Positions 18,283 to 27,927 of a stretch of 64,000 nucleotides of DNA are shown piece by piece. Under the pieces are notes generated by a model that was not told the DNA's origin, did not search any database, and was given only the letters and a program-made list of their open reading frames with translations. The stretch lies in assembly GCF_001519065.1 (NCBI RefSeq), contig NZ_KQ954254.1:1-64000 (forward strand). Direction: 5' to 3'. Both the position numbers and the translations under genes were made by a program. Within the stretch, counting starts at the first letter, position 1; the number at the start of each line of letters is the position of its first letter. The DNA comes from Novosphingobium sp. FSW06-99. GTDB lineage: Bacteria; Pseudomonadota; Alphaproteobacteria; Sphingomonadales; Sphingomonadaceae.

Positions 18283-18861
18283 TTATGCGCGCGAGGCGCC
18301 GGGCACCCACAGCGGATCATCACCCGCGTTGATCGCGCGGGCGAGCACGAACAGATAGTCCGACAGCCGGTTGACATAGGCGCAGGCGCAGGGGTTGACC
18401 GGCTCGGCACTGGCCAGTGCGGCAATCGCGCGTTCGGCACGCCGGGCGATCGCGCGGGCCAGGTGGACGCGCGCCGCCGCTTCGCTGCCGCCGGGCAGGA
18501 TAAAGCTGGTCAGCGGCGGCAAGGCGGCGTTGTGGCGGTCGATCGCCGTCTCCAGCCAGTCGATTTGCCTGGCAACAATCCGCAGCACCATGTCGGTCGG
18601 GGCAAAATCGGGCGTGTCGAACGCGCCGAGCGGGGTCGCCAGATCGGCGCCCAGATCGAACAGGTCGTTCTGGATGCGCAACAGCTCGGCATTTATCGCA
18701 GGCGCAACCATGAGCGTGGCCAGCCCGACCGCGCTGTTCAGTTCATCGATTTCGCCGATCGCGGTCATGCGCGCATCGTGCTTGGCGCGACGCGAGCCGT
18801 CGACCAGCCCGGTGGTGCCATCGTCGCCGGTACGCGTGTAGATCTTGTTCAGTTTTACCAA
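18283..18861 (-). CDS. Cob(I)alamin adenosyltransferase, PduO type
   Basis: A 192-residue PduO-type ATP:corrinoid adenosyltransferase that makes adenosylcobalamin. The N-terminal TRTGDDGTTGLVDGSRR is the ATP-binding loop of the family; IGEIDELNSAVGLA and the C-terminal NRLSDYLFVLAR are further signatures, with the conserved arginines in place. It follows the small HIG1-like gene by 9 bases on the same strand, an arrangement I associate with sphingomonads. Its product may also serve the B12-binding photosynthesis regulator encoded at 61.2 kb, an inference. Confidence 0.92.
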   Translation of the reverse strand: MVKLNKIYTRTGDDGTTGLVDGSRRAKHDARMTAIGEIDELNSAVGLATLMVAPAINAELLRIQNDLFDLGADLATPLGAFDTPDFAPTDMVLRIVARQIDWLETAIDRHNAALPPLTSFILPGGSEAAARVHLARAIARRAERAIAALASAEPVNPCACAYVNRLSDYLFVLARAINAGDDPLWVPGASRA

Positions 18862-18870
18862 GGCCCTGGC

Positions 18871-19104
18871 CTACTTGTGGCCGCCGAGCGCCATCAGGAT
18901 CGCCACCACAACGATCGCCAGCCCCTGGTACTTGATGCGGTTGAACATCATCCGGTTCTGCAGCATCTGCATTTTCAGCAGCGCCTCATCGCCGCCTTCG
19001 AGCCCGGCACGGGTGGTCTGCATGAACGCGACGATGCCGCGCACCAGCGACCAGACCACCAGGCCCATCAGCACGATCAGAACGGGAACCAGGATGTATG
19101 TCAT
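18871..19104 (-). CDS. HIG1-like twin transmembrane protein
   Basis: A 77-residue protein with two membrane helices (YILVPVLIVLMGLVVWSLVRG and the C-terminal GLAIVVVAILMALGG). Between them lies LLKMQMLQNRMMFNRIKYQG, the basic, methionine-rich loop of the HIG1-domain twin-TM proteins of alphaproteobacteria. In mitochondria HIG1 proteins assist respiratory complex assembly; the bacterial role is not established. It overlaps gluQ by 4 bases and precedes the adenosyltransferase gene. Confidence 0.8.
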   Translation of the reverse strand: MTYILVPVLIVLMGLVVWSLVRGIVAFMQTTRAGLEGGDEALLKMQMLQNRMMFNRIKYQGLAIVVVAILMALGGHK

Positions 19105-19949
19105 GGGGACCGGTCTACGTATTCGGACAGCGAAATGCCAGTGTCAAATAGGGCGGCGCGCAAGGTCGCGGCGACCGCGTGTCCGTTTTCGCCCGCACGC
19201 CGCCGCGCGGCCAGCGCATCGGCTCCGCGCCGCTTGGCCAGCTTCCGCCCGTCCGCCTCGACCAGCACGCGATGATGGTGCCACACCGGTTCGGGCAGGC
19301 CGAGCAGAACCTGCAACAGGCGATGGACATGGCTGGCGGCAAACAAGTCGGCGCCGCGCGTGACCACGCTGACCCCGTCGGCGGCATCATCGAGCGTGGC
19401 GGCCAGATGATAGCTGGCCGGGGCATCCTTGCGCCACAGCACGACATCGCCGAACAGATCGGGCCGCGCCACGTGCAGCCCGCGCCGTTCATCGCGCCAG
19501 GTCAGCGGTCCGGCCAGATCCATGGCCTGTTCCATGTCGAGCCGCCAGACCGCATCGGGCCCTGGCGGCACCGGATCGCGCAGGCAGGTGGACGGGTAGA
19601 CCGGGCCATCGGGCCCCATGCGCCGCGCCGTGCGGGCAATGTCGGTCCGGGTGCAGCGGCACGGATAGACCAGCCCCATGATCATCAGGGATTCGAGCGC
19701 CTGACGGTATTGTGCGATGCGGGTCGATTGCGCGGGCACCTCGCGCCAGGTCAGACCAAGCCAGGCCAGGTCTTCGCGAAATTCGTCGGCCCATTCGGCA
19801 CGGCTGCGCGCGCCATCGATATCCTCGATCCGCAACAGCATTTCGCCGCCATCGGCCCGGGCACGGTCGTGCGCAATGATTGCGGCATAGGCATGGCCAA
19901 GGTGCAGCGGCCCATTGGGGCTGGGGGCAAAGCGGGTGGTGGTCACCAC
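19101..19949 (-). CDS. gluQ: Glutamyl-Q tRNA(Asp) synthetase
   Basis: A 282-residue truncated glutamyl-tRNA synthetase that attaches glutamate to queuosine in tRNA(Asp). RFAPSPNGPLHLGHAYAA holds the HIGH motif (HLGH), and GRKLAKRRGAD stands for KMSKS. The insert with cysteines CRCTRTD and later YPSTC is the zinc site of the GluQ group. There is no anticodon-binding domain, as expected from the length. It heads the leftward unit with the HIG1-like and adenosyltransferase genes. Confidence 0.93.
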   Translation of the reverse strand: MVTTTRFAPSPNGPLHLGHAYAAIIAHDRARADGGEMLLRIEDIDGARSRAEWADEFREDLAWLGLTWREVPAQSTRIAQYRQALESLMIMGLVYPCRCTRTDIARTARRMGPDGPVYPSTCLRDPVPPGPDAVWRLDMEQAMDLAGPLTWRDERRGLHVARPDLFGDVVLWRKDAPASYHLAATLDDAADGVSVVTRGADLFAASHVHRLLQVLLGLPEPVWHHHRVLVEADGRKLAKRRGADALAARRRAGENGHAVAATLRAALFDTGISLSEYVDRSP

Positions 19950-20106
19950 CGCTCTATCGGGCGATTGGCCCGCAAATGCAAAACGGCCGGCCAGTGAGGC
20001 AAGGAATTGCCCCCAAAGGCCAGCCGCCGTGCGGAAAGATCGGTTGCCGAACCGTGGTTCGTCAAGGCAGGCCGCCCGGTATGAGCCGGGTTTGGTGGCC
20101 AGACGC

Positions 20107-20190
20107 TTAGACGAGCGTGGCGGTGAACATCAGGCCGCTGATCCCAGCGGCGAGAATGATCGGCAGCACGATAGTCGTAATGCTGCGCAT
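20107..20190 (-). CDS. 27-residue hydrophobic small protein
   Basis: A short open frame encodes a 27-residue, almost wholly hydrophobic peptide beginning MRSITTIVLPIIL and ending in ATLV. It is preceded by TTGGAGGA, a near-perfect Shine-Dalgarno sequence 5 bases before the ATG, far better than expected by chance. The single helix could span a membrane. It lies alone between gluQ and guaA, on the minus strand. No function is known to me, and conservation has not been checked. Confidence 0.5.
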   Translation of the reverse strand: MRSITTIVLPIILAAGISGLMFTATLV

Positions 20191-20475
20191 AGTGTCCTCC
20201 AAGTAATGAGGCACTTTCAGGCAGTCTCCCAAGTTCGGCGCGCCGGCAGGGTGAATCGCACAGAGCAACTGAACGAGGCCGCATCTACGTCAAATGGCGT
20301 ATATGACAATTGCTCATAAGGCGCGTCCGGTTGCATTTTGTGCAACTGCCGGTCTTTGGCACTGTTTGTGTGCCGACGCGTTCGCGTCGGCGCGCCGGTG
20401 CGGCCTCTTCCAAATTCCCGCAGCCCGATAACCCTCCGGCTGGACAGCGGCGGTGTGCATCTCTATCGGCTGGCC

Positions 20476-22035
20476 ATGTCCATAGAGCCCAGCGAATCCA
20501 TCCTCATTGTCGATTTCGGCAGCCAGGTAACCCAGCTGATCGCGCGCCGCGTGCGCGAGGCCGGGGTCTATTCCGAGATCGCCCCTTACACCCAGGCCGA
20601 GGCAGCATTTGCCCGCATGAAGCCCAAGGGGATCATCCTGTCGGGTTCGCCCGCCAGCGTGCCCGCCGATGGCAGCCCGCGCGCGCCGCAAGTGCTGTTC
20701 GACAGCGGATTGCCGATTCTGGGCATCTGTTATGGCCAGCAGGTGATGAGCCAGCAACTGGGCGGGCAGGTCGAACCGGGCGATTCGGGCGAATTTGGCC
20801 GCGCGTTCCTGACCGTGACCGAGCCCTGCGTGCTGTTCGACGGGCTGTGGCAAGTGGGCGAACGCCATCAGGTGTGGATGAGCCATGGCGACAAAGTCAC
20901 GCAATTCGCCCCCGGTTTCCGCATTGTCGCGGTGTCCGACGGCGCGCCCTTTGCGGTGATCGCCAACGATGAACGCAAATATTACGGCACCCAGTTCCAC
21001 CCCGAAGTGGTCCACACCGCCGATGGCGGCAGGCTGATCGCCAATTTCGTGCGCCATGTCTGCGGGTGCGAAGGCACCTGGACGATGGCCGAATTCCGCA
21101 AGACCAAGATCGCCGAAATCCGCGCCCAGGTTGGCAGCTCGCGGGTGATCTGCGGGTTGTCGGGCGGGGTCGATTCGGCAGTGGCGGCGGTGCTGATCCA
21201 CGAGGCGATCGGCGATCAGTTGACCTGCGTGTTCGTCGATCACGGGCTGATGCGGCTGGGCGAGGCCGAACAAGTGGTCGGCCTGTTCCGCAACCATTAC
21301 AACATCCCGCTGGTCCACCACGATGCTTCGACGCTGTTTCTGAACGGTCTGGCCGGGGTCACCGACCCCGAGGCCAAGCGCAAGTTCATCGGCAAGACCT
21401 TCATCGACGTGTTCGAACAGGAGGCGCGCCAGGTCGGCGGGGCCGATTTCCTGGCCCAGGGCACGCTCTATCCCGATGTGATCGAAAGCGTGTCGTTCAC
21501 CGGCGGGCCGTCGGTGACGATCAAGAGCCACCACAATGTCGGCGGGTTGCCCGAACGCATGAACATGCAACTGGTCGAACCCTTGCGCGAACTGTTCAAG
21601 GACGAAGTGCGCGCATTGGGCCGCGAATTGGGCCTGCCCGATATTTTTGTCGGTCGCCACCCGTTCCCCGGGCCGGGCCTGGCCATCCGCATCCCCGGCG
21701 AAGTCACGCGCGAACGGTGCGACATCTTGCGCAAGGCCGATGCGGTCTATCTCGACGAAATCCGCAAGGCCGGATTGTACGATGCGATCTGGCAGGCGTT
21801 TGCGGTGCTGCTGCCGGTGCGCACGGTGGGCGTGATGGGCGATTTCCGGACTTATGATTCGGTCTGTGCGCTGCGCGCGGTCACCTCGACCGACGGCATG
21901 ACCGCCGATATCTATCCGTTCGATGCCGCGTTCCTGGCCCGCGTGGCCACGCGCATCGTCAACGAGGTGAAGGGCATCAACCGCGTCGTCTATGACTATA
22001 CGTCAAAGCCGCCCGGCACGATCGAGTGGGAATAG
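20476..22035 (+). CDS. guaA: GMP synthase (glutamine-hydrolysing)
   Basis: A 519-residue enzyme that aminates XMP to GMP. The class I glutamine amidotransferase domain has the nucleophile C85 in GICYGQQ and the His/Glu pair in FHPEV. The ATP pyrophosphatase domain has the P-loop [10 protein letters not shown], and the C-terminal dimerisation domain ends [11 protein letters not shown], as in all GuaA proteins. An in-frame extension to 20338 is rejected because homology starts with [10 protein letters not shown] right after this ATG. The 285-base gap upstream holds its promoter region and no gene. Confidence 0.97.
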   Translation: MSIEPSESILIVDFGSQVTQLIARRVREAGVYSEIAPYTQAEAAFARMKPKGIILSGSPASVPADGSPRAPQVLFDSGLPILGICYGQQVMSQQLGGQVEPGDSGEFGRAFLTVTEPCVLFDGLWQVGERHQVWMSHGDKVTQFAPGFRIVAVSDGAPFAVIANDERKYYGTQFHPEVVHTADGGRLIANFVRHVCGCEGTWTMAEFRKTKIAEIRAQVGSSRVICGLSGGVDSAVAAVLIHEAIGDQLTCVFVDHGLMRLGEAEQVVGLFRNHYNIPLVHHDASTLFLNGLAGVTDPEAKRKFIGKTFIDVFEQEARQVGGADFLAQGTLYPDVIESVSFTGGPSVTIKSHHNVGGLPERMNMQLVEPLRELFKDEVRALGRELGLPDIFVGRHPFPGPGLAIRIPGEVTRERCDILRKADAVYLDEIRKAGLYDAIWQAFAVLLPVRTVGVMGDFRTYDSVCALRAVTSTDGMTADIYPFDAAFLARVATRIVNEVKGINRVVYDYTSKPPGTIEWE

Positions 22036-22047
22036 GTCCGACCTGAT

Positions 22048-22563
22048 TCAAAAGAAGCGGGCTTGCGCGCCTTCGTGTTCGAGCAGCCATTGCTTGCGCG
22101 GCAGACCGCCGCCAAACCCGGTGAGTGCGCCGTTGGCCCCGATCACGCGGTGGCACGGCACGACGATCGCGACCGGATTGGCGCCATTGGCCAGCCCGAC
22201 CGCGCGACTTGCGCCGGGTGAGCCCAATTGCCGCGCCAGCGCGCCATATGTCGCGGTGTGCCCGGCAGGAATTGTGCGCAGGGCCGCCCACACGCTGCGT
22301 TGAAACGCGGTGCCCCCGGTTTCGACCGGGATCGCCGCCAGCGCGCCGAAATCACCCTCGAAATAGCGCTGCAACGCCTGTGTTGTGCGATGTGGGGCGG
22401 GGGCATCGGCCAGGGTGAACGGGCCATAGTGCAGCCGCAACAGACGGTGCATGCGGTCTTCATAATCGCCGAAATCGAGCGCGCGCAGAACGTGCGCGTC
22501 GTCGTGCACCAGCAGAATCGTGCCGACCGGCGCGGCAAAGCGGCTGAGCAGCAGGGGGGTCAT
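22048..22563 (-). CDS. ogt: Methylated-DNA-[protein]-cysteine S-methyltransferase
   Basis: A 171-residue suicide repair protein that takes the alkyl group from O6-alkylguanine onto its own cysteine. The active site is C137 in VPCHRVIG, with the DNA-binding segment GTAFQRSVWAALRTIPAGHTATYG and GLANGANPVAI upstream. The ATG at 22563 overlaps the stop of the NodT gene by 4 bases, so it is read from the end of the efflux operon. It is convergent with guaA, 12 bases away. Confidence 0.93.
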   Translation of the reverse strand: MTPLLLSRFAAPVGTILLVHDDAHVLRALDFGDYEDRMHRLLRLHYGPFTLADAPAPHRTTQALQRYFEGDFGALAAIPVETGGTAFQRSVWAALRTIPAGHTATYGALARQLGSPGASRAVGLANGANPVAIVVPCHRVIGANGALTGFGGGLPRKQWLLEHEGAQARFF

Positions 22564-23978
22564 CGTGGTGCATCCTCTTGCCAGCCGCCGCCGAGCGCCT
22601 TGACCAGTGCGGCATAGGCCTCGAACGCGGATTCGTGGGCCTGAATGGCCGCGCGCTGCACTGTGGCAAAGGTCGACTGCGCCTGCAACAGCGCCAACCG
22701 GTCGTCTTCGCCCGCCGCAAAGCGTTGATGCGCAAGGTCGAGCGAACGGGCGCTGGCGGCCAGCGCGGCATCGCGTTCGGCCGCCGTGGTCTGCCACGCG
22801 GCGTAGCGGTTGATGGCGGTTTCGCTGTCGGCCAGTGCGGCCAGCACGGCCTTGGTATAGCGCGCGGCGGCCTGGTCGGTGCGGGCATCGGCGGCGCGGA
22901 TCTGCGCGCGGATGCGCCCGCCATCGAACAGTGCCCAGGTGAACCGGGGCCCCACCGCAAAACCCAGACTGTTGCCAGTGGCAAGATTGCCCAGCGCGCG
23001 CGATTGCGGGTCAATCCCGCCGGCCAGGCTCAACCGGGGATAGAGATCGGCAGTGGCCACCCCGACATTGGCGGTGGCGGCGGCCAGATCGGCCTCTGCC
23101 GCGCGCACGTCGGGGCGTCGGCGCAGCATGTCGGCCCGCGTGCCGGGCGCGACATTGGCGGGCAGAATCGGCAGCGCGGCAGGGGTGTCGATCAACGACG
23201 ACAGCGCTTCGGGCGGGCGTCCGGTCAACAGCGCGAGGGTGAACACGGCGGCATGGGCATCGGCCTCCAGCCCGGCGATCGGCGCATGGGCGGTGCGCGC
23301 CGCTTCGCGCGCACGTGTTTCATCGCCTCGCGCGGATTCGCCCGCCTGCAACCGTTGGCGGGTGATCTGCGCGGTGTCGGCCTGTGCCGCGGCATCGGCG
23401 CGCGTGGCGATCAGCAGCGCCTGGCTGCCGCGCAACTGGGCATAGGCGCGCACCACTTCGGCCACGGTCTGCAACCGCACGTCGCTGGCACGCGCATGTG
23501 CGGCCTCGATCTGGCGCCGGGCCGATTGCACCGCGCGGCGCTGGCCGCCCCACAAGTCGATTTCCCACGAAGCGTCGAAGCCTGCGTCATAGAGCGCGAA
23601 ATTGCGTCGATAACCGGGCAGGTCGCCCACCGGGAATTCGCCGTTCAGGCTGGTGCGGTTCTGCTGTGCCGATCCGCTGAGCGTGGCCTGCGGCGCACCG
23701 TTGGCGCGGGTCACGCCAAGCGCGGCACGCGCCTCGCGCAAACGACCCTCGGCCTCGGCGATGTCGGGATTGGCGGCCAGCGCGCGGGTGATCAGATCGG
23801 TCAGCACCGGATCGCCGAGTTTTAACCACGGCATCAGATCGATATCGGCACCTTGCGCCGGCGTGGTCCACGCGGCCTGTTCGCCCGCCACGGTGGGGCG
23901 CTGATAGTCGGGCCCGACGGTGCAGGCGGTCATCACCAGGGGCAGACAGGCAGCAAGCAAGCGGCGCATCGGGGTCAC
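22560..23978 (-). CDS. NodT-family outer-membrane efflux lipoprotein (ABC-exporter operon)
   Basis: A 472-residue TolC-like outer-membrane channel. The signal ends LPLVMTACTVGPDYQRP, giving a lipidated cysteine followed by the VGPDY motif typical of this family. Two OEP repeats form the long periplasmic helices (QLRGSQALLIATRADAAAQ, then RPDVRAAEADLAAATANVGV). It is the fifth gene of the leftward efflux operon and overlaps its neighbours on both sides by 4 bases, so it is the exit duct for the ABC pump encoded upstream. A second NodT gene at 33842 serves the RND pump. Confidence 0.92.
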   Translation of the reverse strand: MTPMRRLLAACLPLVMTACTVGPDYQRPTVAGEQAAWTTPAQGADIDLMPWLKLGDPVLTDLITRALAANPDIAEAEGRLREARAALGVTRANGAPQATLSGSAQQNRTSLNGEFPVGDLPGYRRNFALYDAGFDASWEIDLWGGQRRAVQSARRQIEAAHARASDVRLQTVAEVVRAYAQLRGSQALLIATRADAAAQADTAQITRQRLQAGESARGDETRAREAARTAHAPIAGLEADAHAAVFTLALLTGRPPEALSSLIDTPAALPILPANVAPGTRADMLRRRPDVRAAEADLAAATANVGVATADLYPRLSLAGGIDPQSRALGNLATGNSLGFAVGPRFTWALFDGGRIRAQIRAADARTDQAAARYTKAVLAALADSETAINRYAAWQTTAAERDAALAASARSLDLAHQRFAAGEDDRLALLQAQSTFATVQRAAIQAHESAFEAYAALVKALGGGWQEDAPR

Positions 23979-25093
23979 TCCAGGCGCGAACGGAACAGGG
24001 CAGAGGCGGCACCGATCGTCACCGTGGCGATCACCACCATTGGCCAGGTGTTGGCGAACACGTCGGCGGCGGGCATGCCCTTGAGGAACAGCCCCTCGGA
24101 CACGATGAAAAAATGCTTGGCGGGGTTAGCCTGCGCGATCACTTGCAGGAACGGCGGCATGTTGGCGATCGGCGCGGCATAGCCCGACAACAGCGTGACC
24201 GGGACAGTCAGCGCAAACATGCCCAGAAAGGCCTGCTGCTGGGTCTGGGCGATGACCGATATCAGCATGCCGATGCCCGTCATCGATAGCAGGAACAGGA
24301 TCAGCGCGGGATAGAACAACAGCAATGCGCCATGGAACGGCACGCCGAACACCAGTGGGTTGATCACCAGAAACAGCGTCGCATTGGCCACCCCGATCGT
24401 CACCGGCGGCACCATCTTGCCCACCAGGATTTCCCACACGCGAAACGGCGAAACCATCAACTGGTCAAAGGTTCCCAGTTCCTTTTCGCGCGCCACCGAT
24501 TGCGACACGACCGAAGTGGCTGACACCAGCGAGATCACCACCACCAGCGAGGGGATGGTGAACCACAGATAGTCGAGATTGGGATTGAACCAGTAGGTCA
24601 CGCTCGAATTGCCCGGCGCCGGCGGCTGCGCGACGGCGATCGTGTCGGACACGTCGCCGACGATGCGATCGACATAGCCGCCGACGATCTGCGCCGCGTT
24701 GACCTTGCGTCCGTCATAGGCCGCACCCACGACACCGCCCCGGCCGGCACTGACATCGGCCGAAAAGCGGGCATCGAACCGCAACGCGGCGATCACCTGT
24801 TGGCTGTCGATCGCGCGGGCCAGATCGGCATCGGAATCGAGCCGCACGATCCGCTGCACATTGGGGCTGCCGGCCAGGCGCTGGATGATCTCGTGGCTCC
24901 AGTATCCGCCGTCGCGGTCGAGCACGCCGATGGTGACATGCTTGACCTCCATCGTCGAGGCATAGCCGAACACCAGCAACTGGATCAGCGGCGGCATGAT
25001 CAGCGACAGGCGCGCGCGCGGGTCGCGCAGCACCGCCCAGAATTCCTTGACGATGATCGCCACGAGGCGCGGCCCCAACAGCGCGGCAATCAT
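23975..25093 (-). CDS. ABC-2 type exporter permease (YbhR-like)
   Basis: A 372-residue ABC-2 permease. One N-terminal helix (LSLIMPPLIQLLVFGYA) is followed by a large periplasmic domain (ITIGVLDRD, then the region to about residue 170). Five C-terminal helices follow, including LWFTIPSLVVVISLVSATSVV and a segment EKELGTFDQLMVSPFRVWEILVGK that faces the ATPase. Order and length match YbhR of the YbhFSR pump. It overlaps the sister permease by 4 bases. Confidence 0.9.
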   Translation of the reverse strand: MIAALLGPRLVAIIVKEFWAVLRDPRARLSLIMPPLIQLLVFGYASTMEVKHVTIGVLDRDGGYWSHEIIQRLAGSPNVQRIVRLDSDADLARAIDSQQVIAALRFDARFSADVSAGRGGVVGAAYDGRKVNAAQIVGGYVDRIVGDVSDTIAVAQPPAPGNSSVTYWFNPNLDYLWFTIPSLVVVISLVSATSVVSQSVAREKELGTFDQLMVSPFRVWEILVGKMVPPVTIGVANATLFLVINPLVFGVPFHGALLLFYPALILFLLSMTGIGMLISVIAQTQQQAFLGMFALTVPVTLLSGYAAPIANMPPFLQVIAQANPAKHFFIVSEGLFLKGMPAADVFANTWPMVVIATVTIGAASALFRSRLE

Positions 25094-26214
25094 GCGATCC
25101 TCCGCAGCGTGGCCCGCACCGTCAGCGCAAAGAACGCCATGCCAAAGCCCAGCAGCACCGCCATGTCGGGCACAAACAGGCCCCAGTCGTCCCCGGCGAT
25201 AAACACCGTCTGCAATTGCGGGATCAGATAGCGCGATGGCACCAGATAGGTGATTGCCTGAATCGGCACAGGCATCGAACTGATTTCAAACAGAAACCCC
25301 GACAACAACAGGGTCGGCAGAAACGCCGACAGCAGCGCCACCTGGCTGGCGACGAACTGGTTTTTGGTCAGCGCCGAAATCAGCAGGCCCTGACCCAGCG
25401 CGGGAAACAGAAACACGCTGGCAATCACGATCAGCGCCAGCGGGCTGCCCCTGAACGGCACGCCGAACACGGTGACCGCCAGCACCGCGCACAAGGTCAT
25501 CGAGCCGAGCCCCAGCAGGAAATAGGGCACCACTTTGGTGGCGATGAATTCGGCCATGCCCAACGGGGTGGCCATGATCGCCTCCATCGTGCCGCGTTCC
25601 CATTCGCGCGCAATCACCAATGCGGTCAGCAGCGTGCCGACCATGGTCATCACCACCGCGATCGATCCGGGCACCAGATTGTAGCGGCTCTTGAGTTCGG
25701 GATCGAACCAGTAACGCGGATCGGTCTGGATCGGCGGCGGTTTGGCCGTGCCGCGATCGCCAGCCCGCGCGGCGGCCCAGGTGGCGCGCACCCCTTCGGC
25801 ATAGGCGGCGATGAAGTTGGCCGTATTGGGCGCGGCGCCGTCGGTCAGCACCTGGATCGTGCCGCCGCCTTGTGCCACCAGGCGCCCAAACCCGTCGGGG
25901 ATCACGACGATGCCGCTGATGCGTCCGCCCACTAGATCACGCGATAGCTGGCTGACCGCGCCGGTGGTCACCACGTCGAACCATTTCGAGGTCTGATAGC
26001 TGCCCGCCAGGCTGTGCGCCGCCTCGCTGTGATCGGTGATGACCAGGCCGATGCGGCTGCGCGCGGTATCGAGATTGATCCCATAGCCGAACAGGAACAG
26101 CAACAGCATCGGCAGTGCGAACGCGATCAGGAACGTCGAGGGATCGCGCGCGATCTGCAGGCTTTCCTTGACCAGCATCGCGGCAAACCGCCGGGGTCTG
26201 AACACGTCGGTCAT
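25090..26214 (-). CDS. ABC-2 type exporter permease (YbhS-like)
   Basis: A 374-residue ABC-2 permease, sister of the preceding one. It starts MTDVFRPRRFAAMLVKESLQIARDPSTFLIAFALPML, with the first membrane helix LIAFALPMLLLFLFGYGIN. The coupling segment AREWERGTMEAIMATPLG is followed by the conserved helices. It overlaps the double ATPase gene by 4 bases. Together the two permeases would form a heterodimeric channel like YbhS-YbhR. Confidence 0.9.
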   Translation of the reverse strand: MTDVFRPRRFAAMLVKESLQIARDPSTFLIAFALPMLLLFLFGYGINLDTARSRIGLVITDHSEAAHSLAGSYQTSKWFDVVTTGAVSQLSRDLVGGRISGIVVIPDGFGRLVAQGGGTIQVLTDGAAPNTANFIAAYAEGVRATWAAARAGDRGTAKPPPIQTDPRYWFDPELKSRYNLVPGSIAVVMTMVGTLLTALVIAREWERGTMEAIMATPLGMAEFIATKVVPYFLLGLGSMTLCAVLAVTVFGVPFRGSPLALIVIASVFLFPALGQGLLISALTKNQFVASQVALLSAFLPTLLLSGFLFEISSMPVPIQAITYLVPSRYLIPQLQTVFIAGDDWGLFVPDMAVLLGFGMAFFALTVRATLRRIA

Positions 26215-27926
26215 GCCGCGTCCCGATGCAGATCGCTGGCTTCGATCAGCGCGACAAAGGCGTCTTCCATCGTTGCGTCGGCCTTGCCCGCCATGGCCTT
26301 CAGTTCATCGGGGGTGCCGGTGGCGATCTGCCGGGCGCGATAGATCAGCGTGGCGCGGTCGCAATATTCGGCTTCGTCCATGAAGTGCGTGGTGACCAGC
26401 ACGGTCACGCCCTTTTCGACCATGCCGTTGATATGGGTCCAGAATTCGCGCCGCACCAGCGGATCGACACCCGACGTCGGCTCGTCCAGAAACAGCACCG
26501 GCGGCTGATGCAGCACCGCGCAGGCCAGCGCCAAGCGCTGTTTGAAGCCCAGCGGCATGGTGCCCGCATTGGTGCCCAGATAGCGTTCGAGATGAAAGAT
26601 CGCGATGGCCTGCTCGATCGCGTCGCGCGCGCGTGCGCCCGATAGGCCATATGTCCCGGCAAAGAAGTTGAGGTTCTGGCGCACCGACAGATCGCCATAG
26701 AGCGAGAATTTCTGGGCCATGTAACCCAGCGCCTGGCGCGCATCGGCCTTGGCGCGGCGCAAGTCGATGCCGGCCACCGAACCACTGCCGGTGCTGGGCG
26801 TCAACAGCCCGCACAGCATCTTGAAGGTGGTCGATTTGCCCGCGCCATTGGGGCCGAGCAGGCCGAAGATCTGCCCGCGCGGCACGGTAAAGCTGATCGC
26901 GTCGGCGGCGACGAAGGTTCCGAACCGGCGCGTCAGCCCTTCGGCCACGATCGCGGGCCGGTGCGTGTCGGGGATCACCCGGTAATGGCGGGCCAGGTCC
27001 GAGGTGCCCGAGGGACCGCCCCCGAGCAGATCGATGAACGCGTCCTCAAACCGGGGCCGTGCGGGTTCGATCACCGATCCTGGCGCCAGACCCAGCGCCT
27101 TGGCATCCGGCACCGGGGTGTCGGCGCGGACCATCAGGCGCAGCGCGTCGCCCTGCACGGTGCCATCGATGATCGCCGGATTGTCGAGTGCATGCTGCAA
27201 CGCCACGCGGCGGCCTTCGCCAGGCACCGCGATGCGGATCACCCGGCCCTTGATTGCATCGGTCAGCGTTTGCGGCGGGCCATCGTAAATCGCCTTGCCC
27301 TCGCTCAGCAGCGTGACGCTGTCGCATTTTTCGGCTTCGTCGAGATAGGCGGTCGACCACAGCACGCCGATCCCGTCGCTGGCGAGATCCTTGACCATCT
27401 GCCACAATTCGCGTCGCGACACCGGATCGACCCCCACGCCGGGCTCGTCGAGCAGCAGCAGGCGCGGCGCGCGCACCATCGCACAGGCCAGACCCAGCTT
27501 CTGCTTCATTCCGCCCGACAATTGCCCGGCCAGCCGCGTGGTAAACCGGCGCAGATCGGTGAAATCGAGCAGCCGGTCGAAACTGGCCTGCCGCTCCGAT
27601 GGGGCCAGCCCGCGCAGATCGGCATAGAGCCGCAGGTTTTCCATCACGCTCAGGTCTTCGTACAGGCCAAAGCGCTGCGGCATATAGCCGATCATGCTGC
27701 GGTCGGTCGCGGTGGCGGGTTGCCCGAACACCGTGGCCGTCCCCTGATCTGGGTCGATCAGCCCGGCCAGAATGCGGATGAGGGTGGTCTTGCCCGCGCC
27801 GTCAGGGCCGATCAGCCCGGTCATCCGCCCCGGCGCGATGCTGATCGACACGCCGTCGAGCGCCGGGCTGGCCTGCCCGGCAAAGCGCTTGGTCAGCGCG
27901 TGGGCCGTGGCAACGGGTTCGGCCAT
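26211..27926 (-). CDS. ABC exporter ATP-binding protein with two fused nucleotide-binding domains (YbhF-like)
   Basis: A 571-residue protein with two complete ATPase domains. Domain one has Walker A GPDGAGKTT, signature LSGGMKQK and Walker B LLLLDEPGVGVD. Domain two has Walker A GPNGAGKST and Walker B VLFLDEPTSGVD. Its signature region reads MPLGFKQRLALA, so the usual LSGG is replaced by LGFK; asymmetric signature motifs occur in YbhF-type pumps. The start at 27926 (MAEPVATAHALTKRF) replaces an upstream in-frame start at 27995 that overlaps HlyD. One base separates it from the HlyD stop. Confidence 0.92.
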   Translation of the reverse strand: MAEPVATAHALTKRFAGQASPALDGVSISIAPGRMTGLIGPDGAGKTTLIRILAGLIDPDQGTATVFGQPATATDRSMIGYMPQRFGLYEDLSVMENLRLYADLRGLAPSERQASFDRLLDFTDLRRFTTRLAGQLSGGMKQKLGLACAMVRAPRLLLLDEPGVGVDPVSRRELWQMVKDLASDGIGVLWSTAYLDEAEKCDSVTLLSEGKAIYDGPPQTLTDAIKGRVIRIAVPGEGRRVALQHALDNPAIIDGTVQGDALRLMVRADTPVPDAKALGLAPGSVIEPARPRFEDAFIDLLGGGPSGTSDLARHYRVIPDTHRPAIVAEGLTRRFGTFVAADAISFTVPRGQIFGLLGPNGAGKSTTFKMLCGLLTPSTGSGSVAGIDLRRAKADARQALGYMAQKFSLYGDLSVRQNLNFFAGTYGLSGARARDAIEQAIAIFHLERYLGTNAGTMPLGFKQRLALACAVLHQPPVLFLDEPTSGVDPLVRREFWTHINGMVEKGVTVLVTTHFMDEAEYCDRATLIYRARQIATGTPDELKAMAGKADATMEDAFVALIEASDLHRDAA

Positions 27927-27927
27927 G

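Noticed and set aside
17293..19275. 660-codon plus-strand frame
   Set aside because: It covers the opposite strand of the dehydrogenase, adenosyltransferase and HIG1-like genes and has no motif of its own.
20330..20346. GTTGCA/TGCAAC hairpin upstream of guaA as a purine riboswitch
   Set aside because: Only a 6-bp stem with no three-way junction or purine-aptamer core is visible, and it is too weak to support a riboswitch call.
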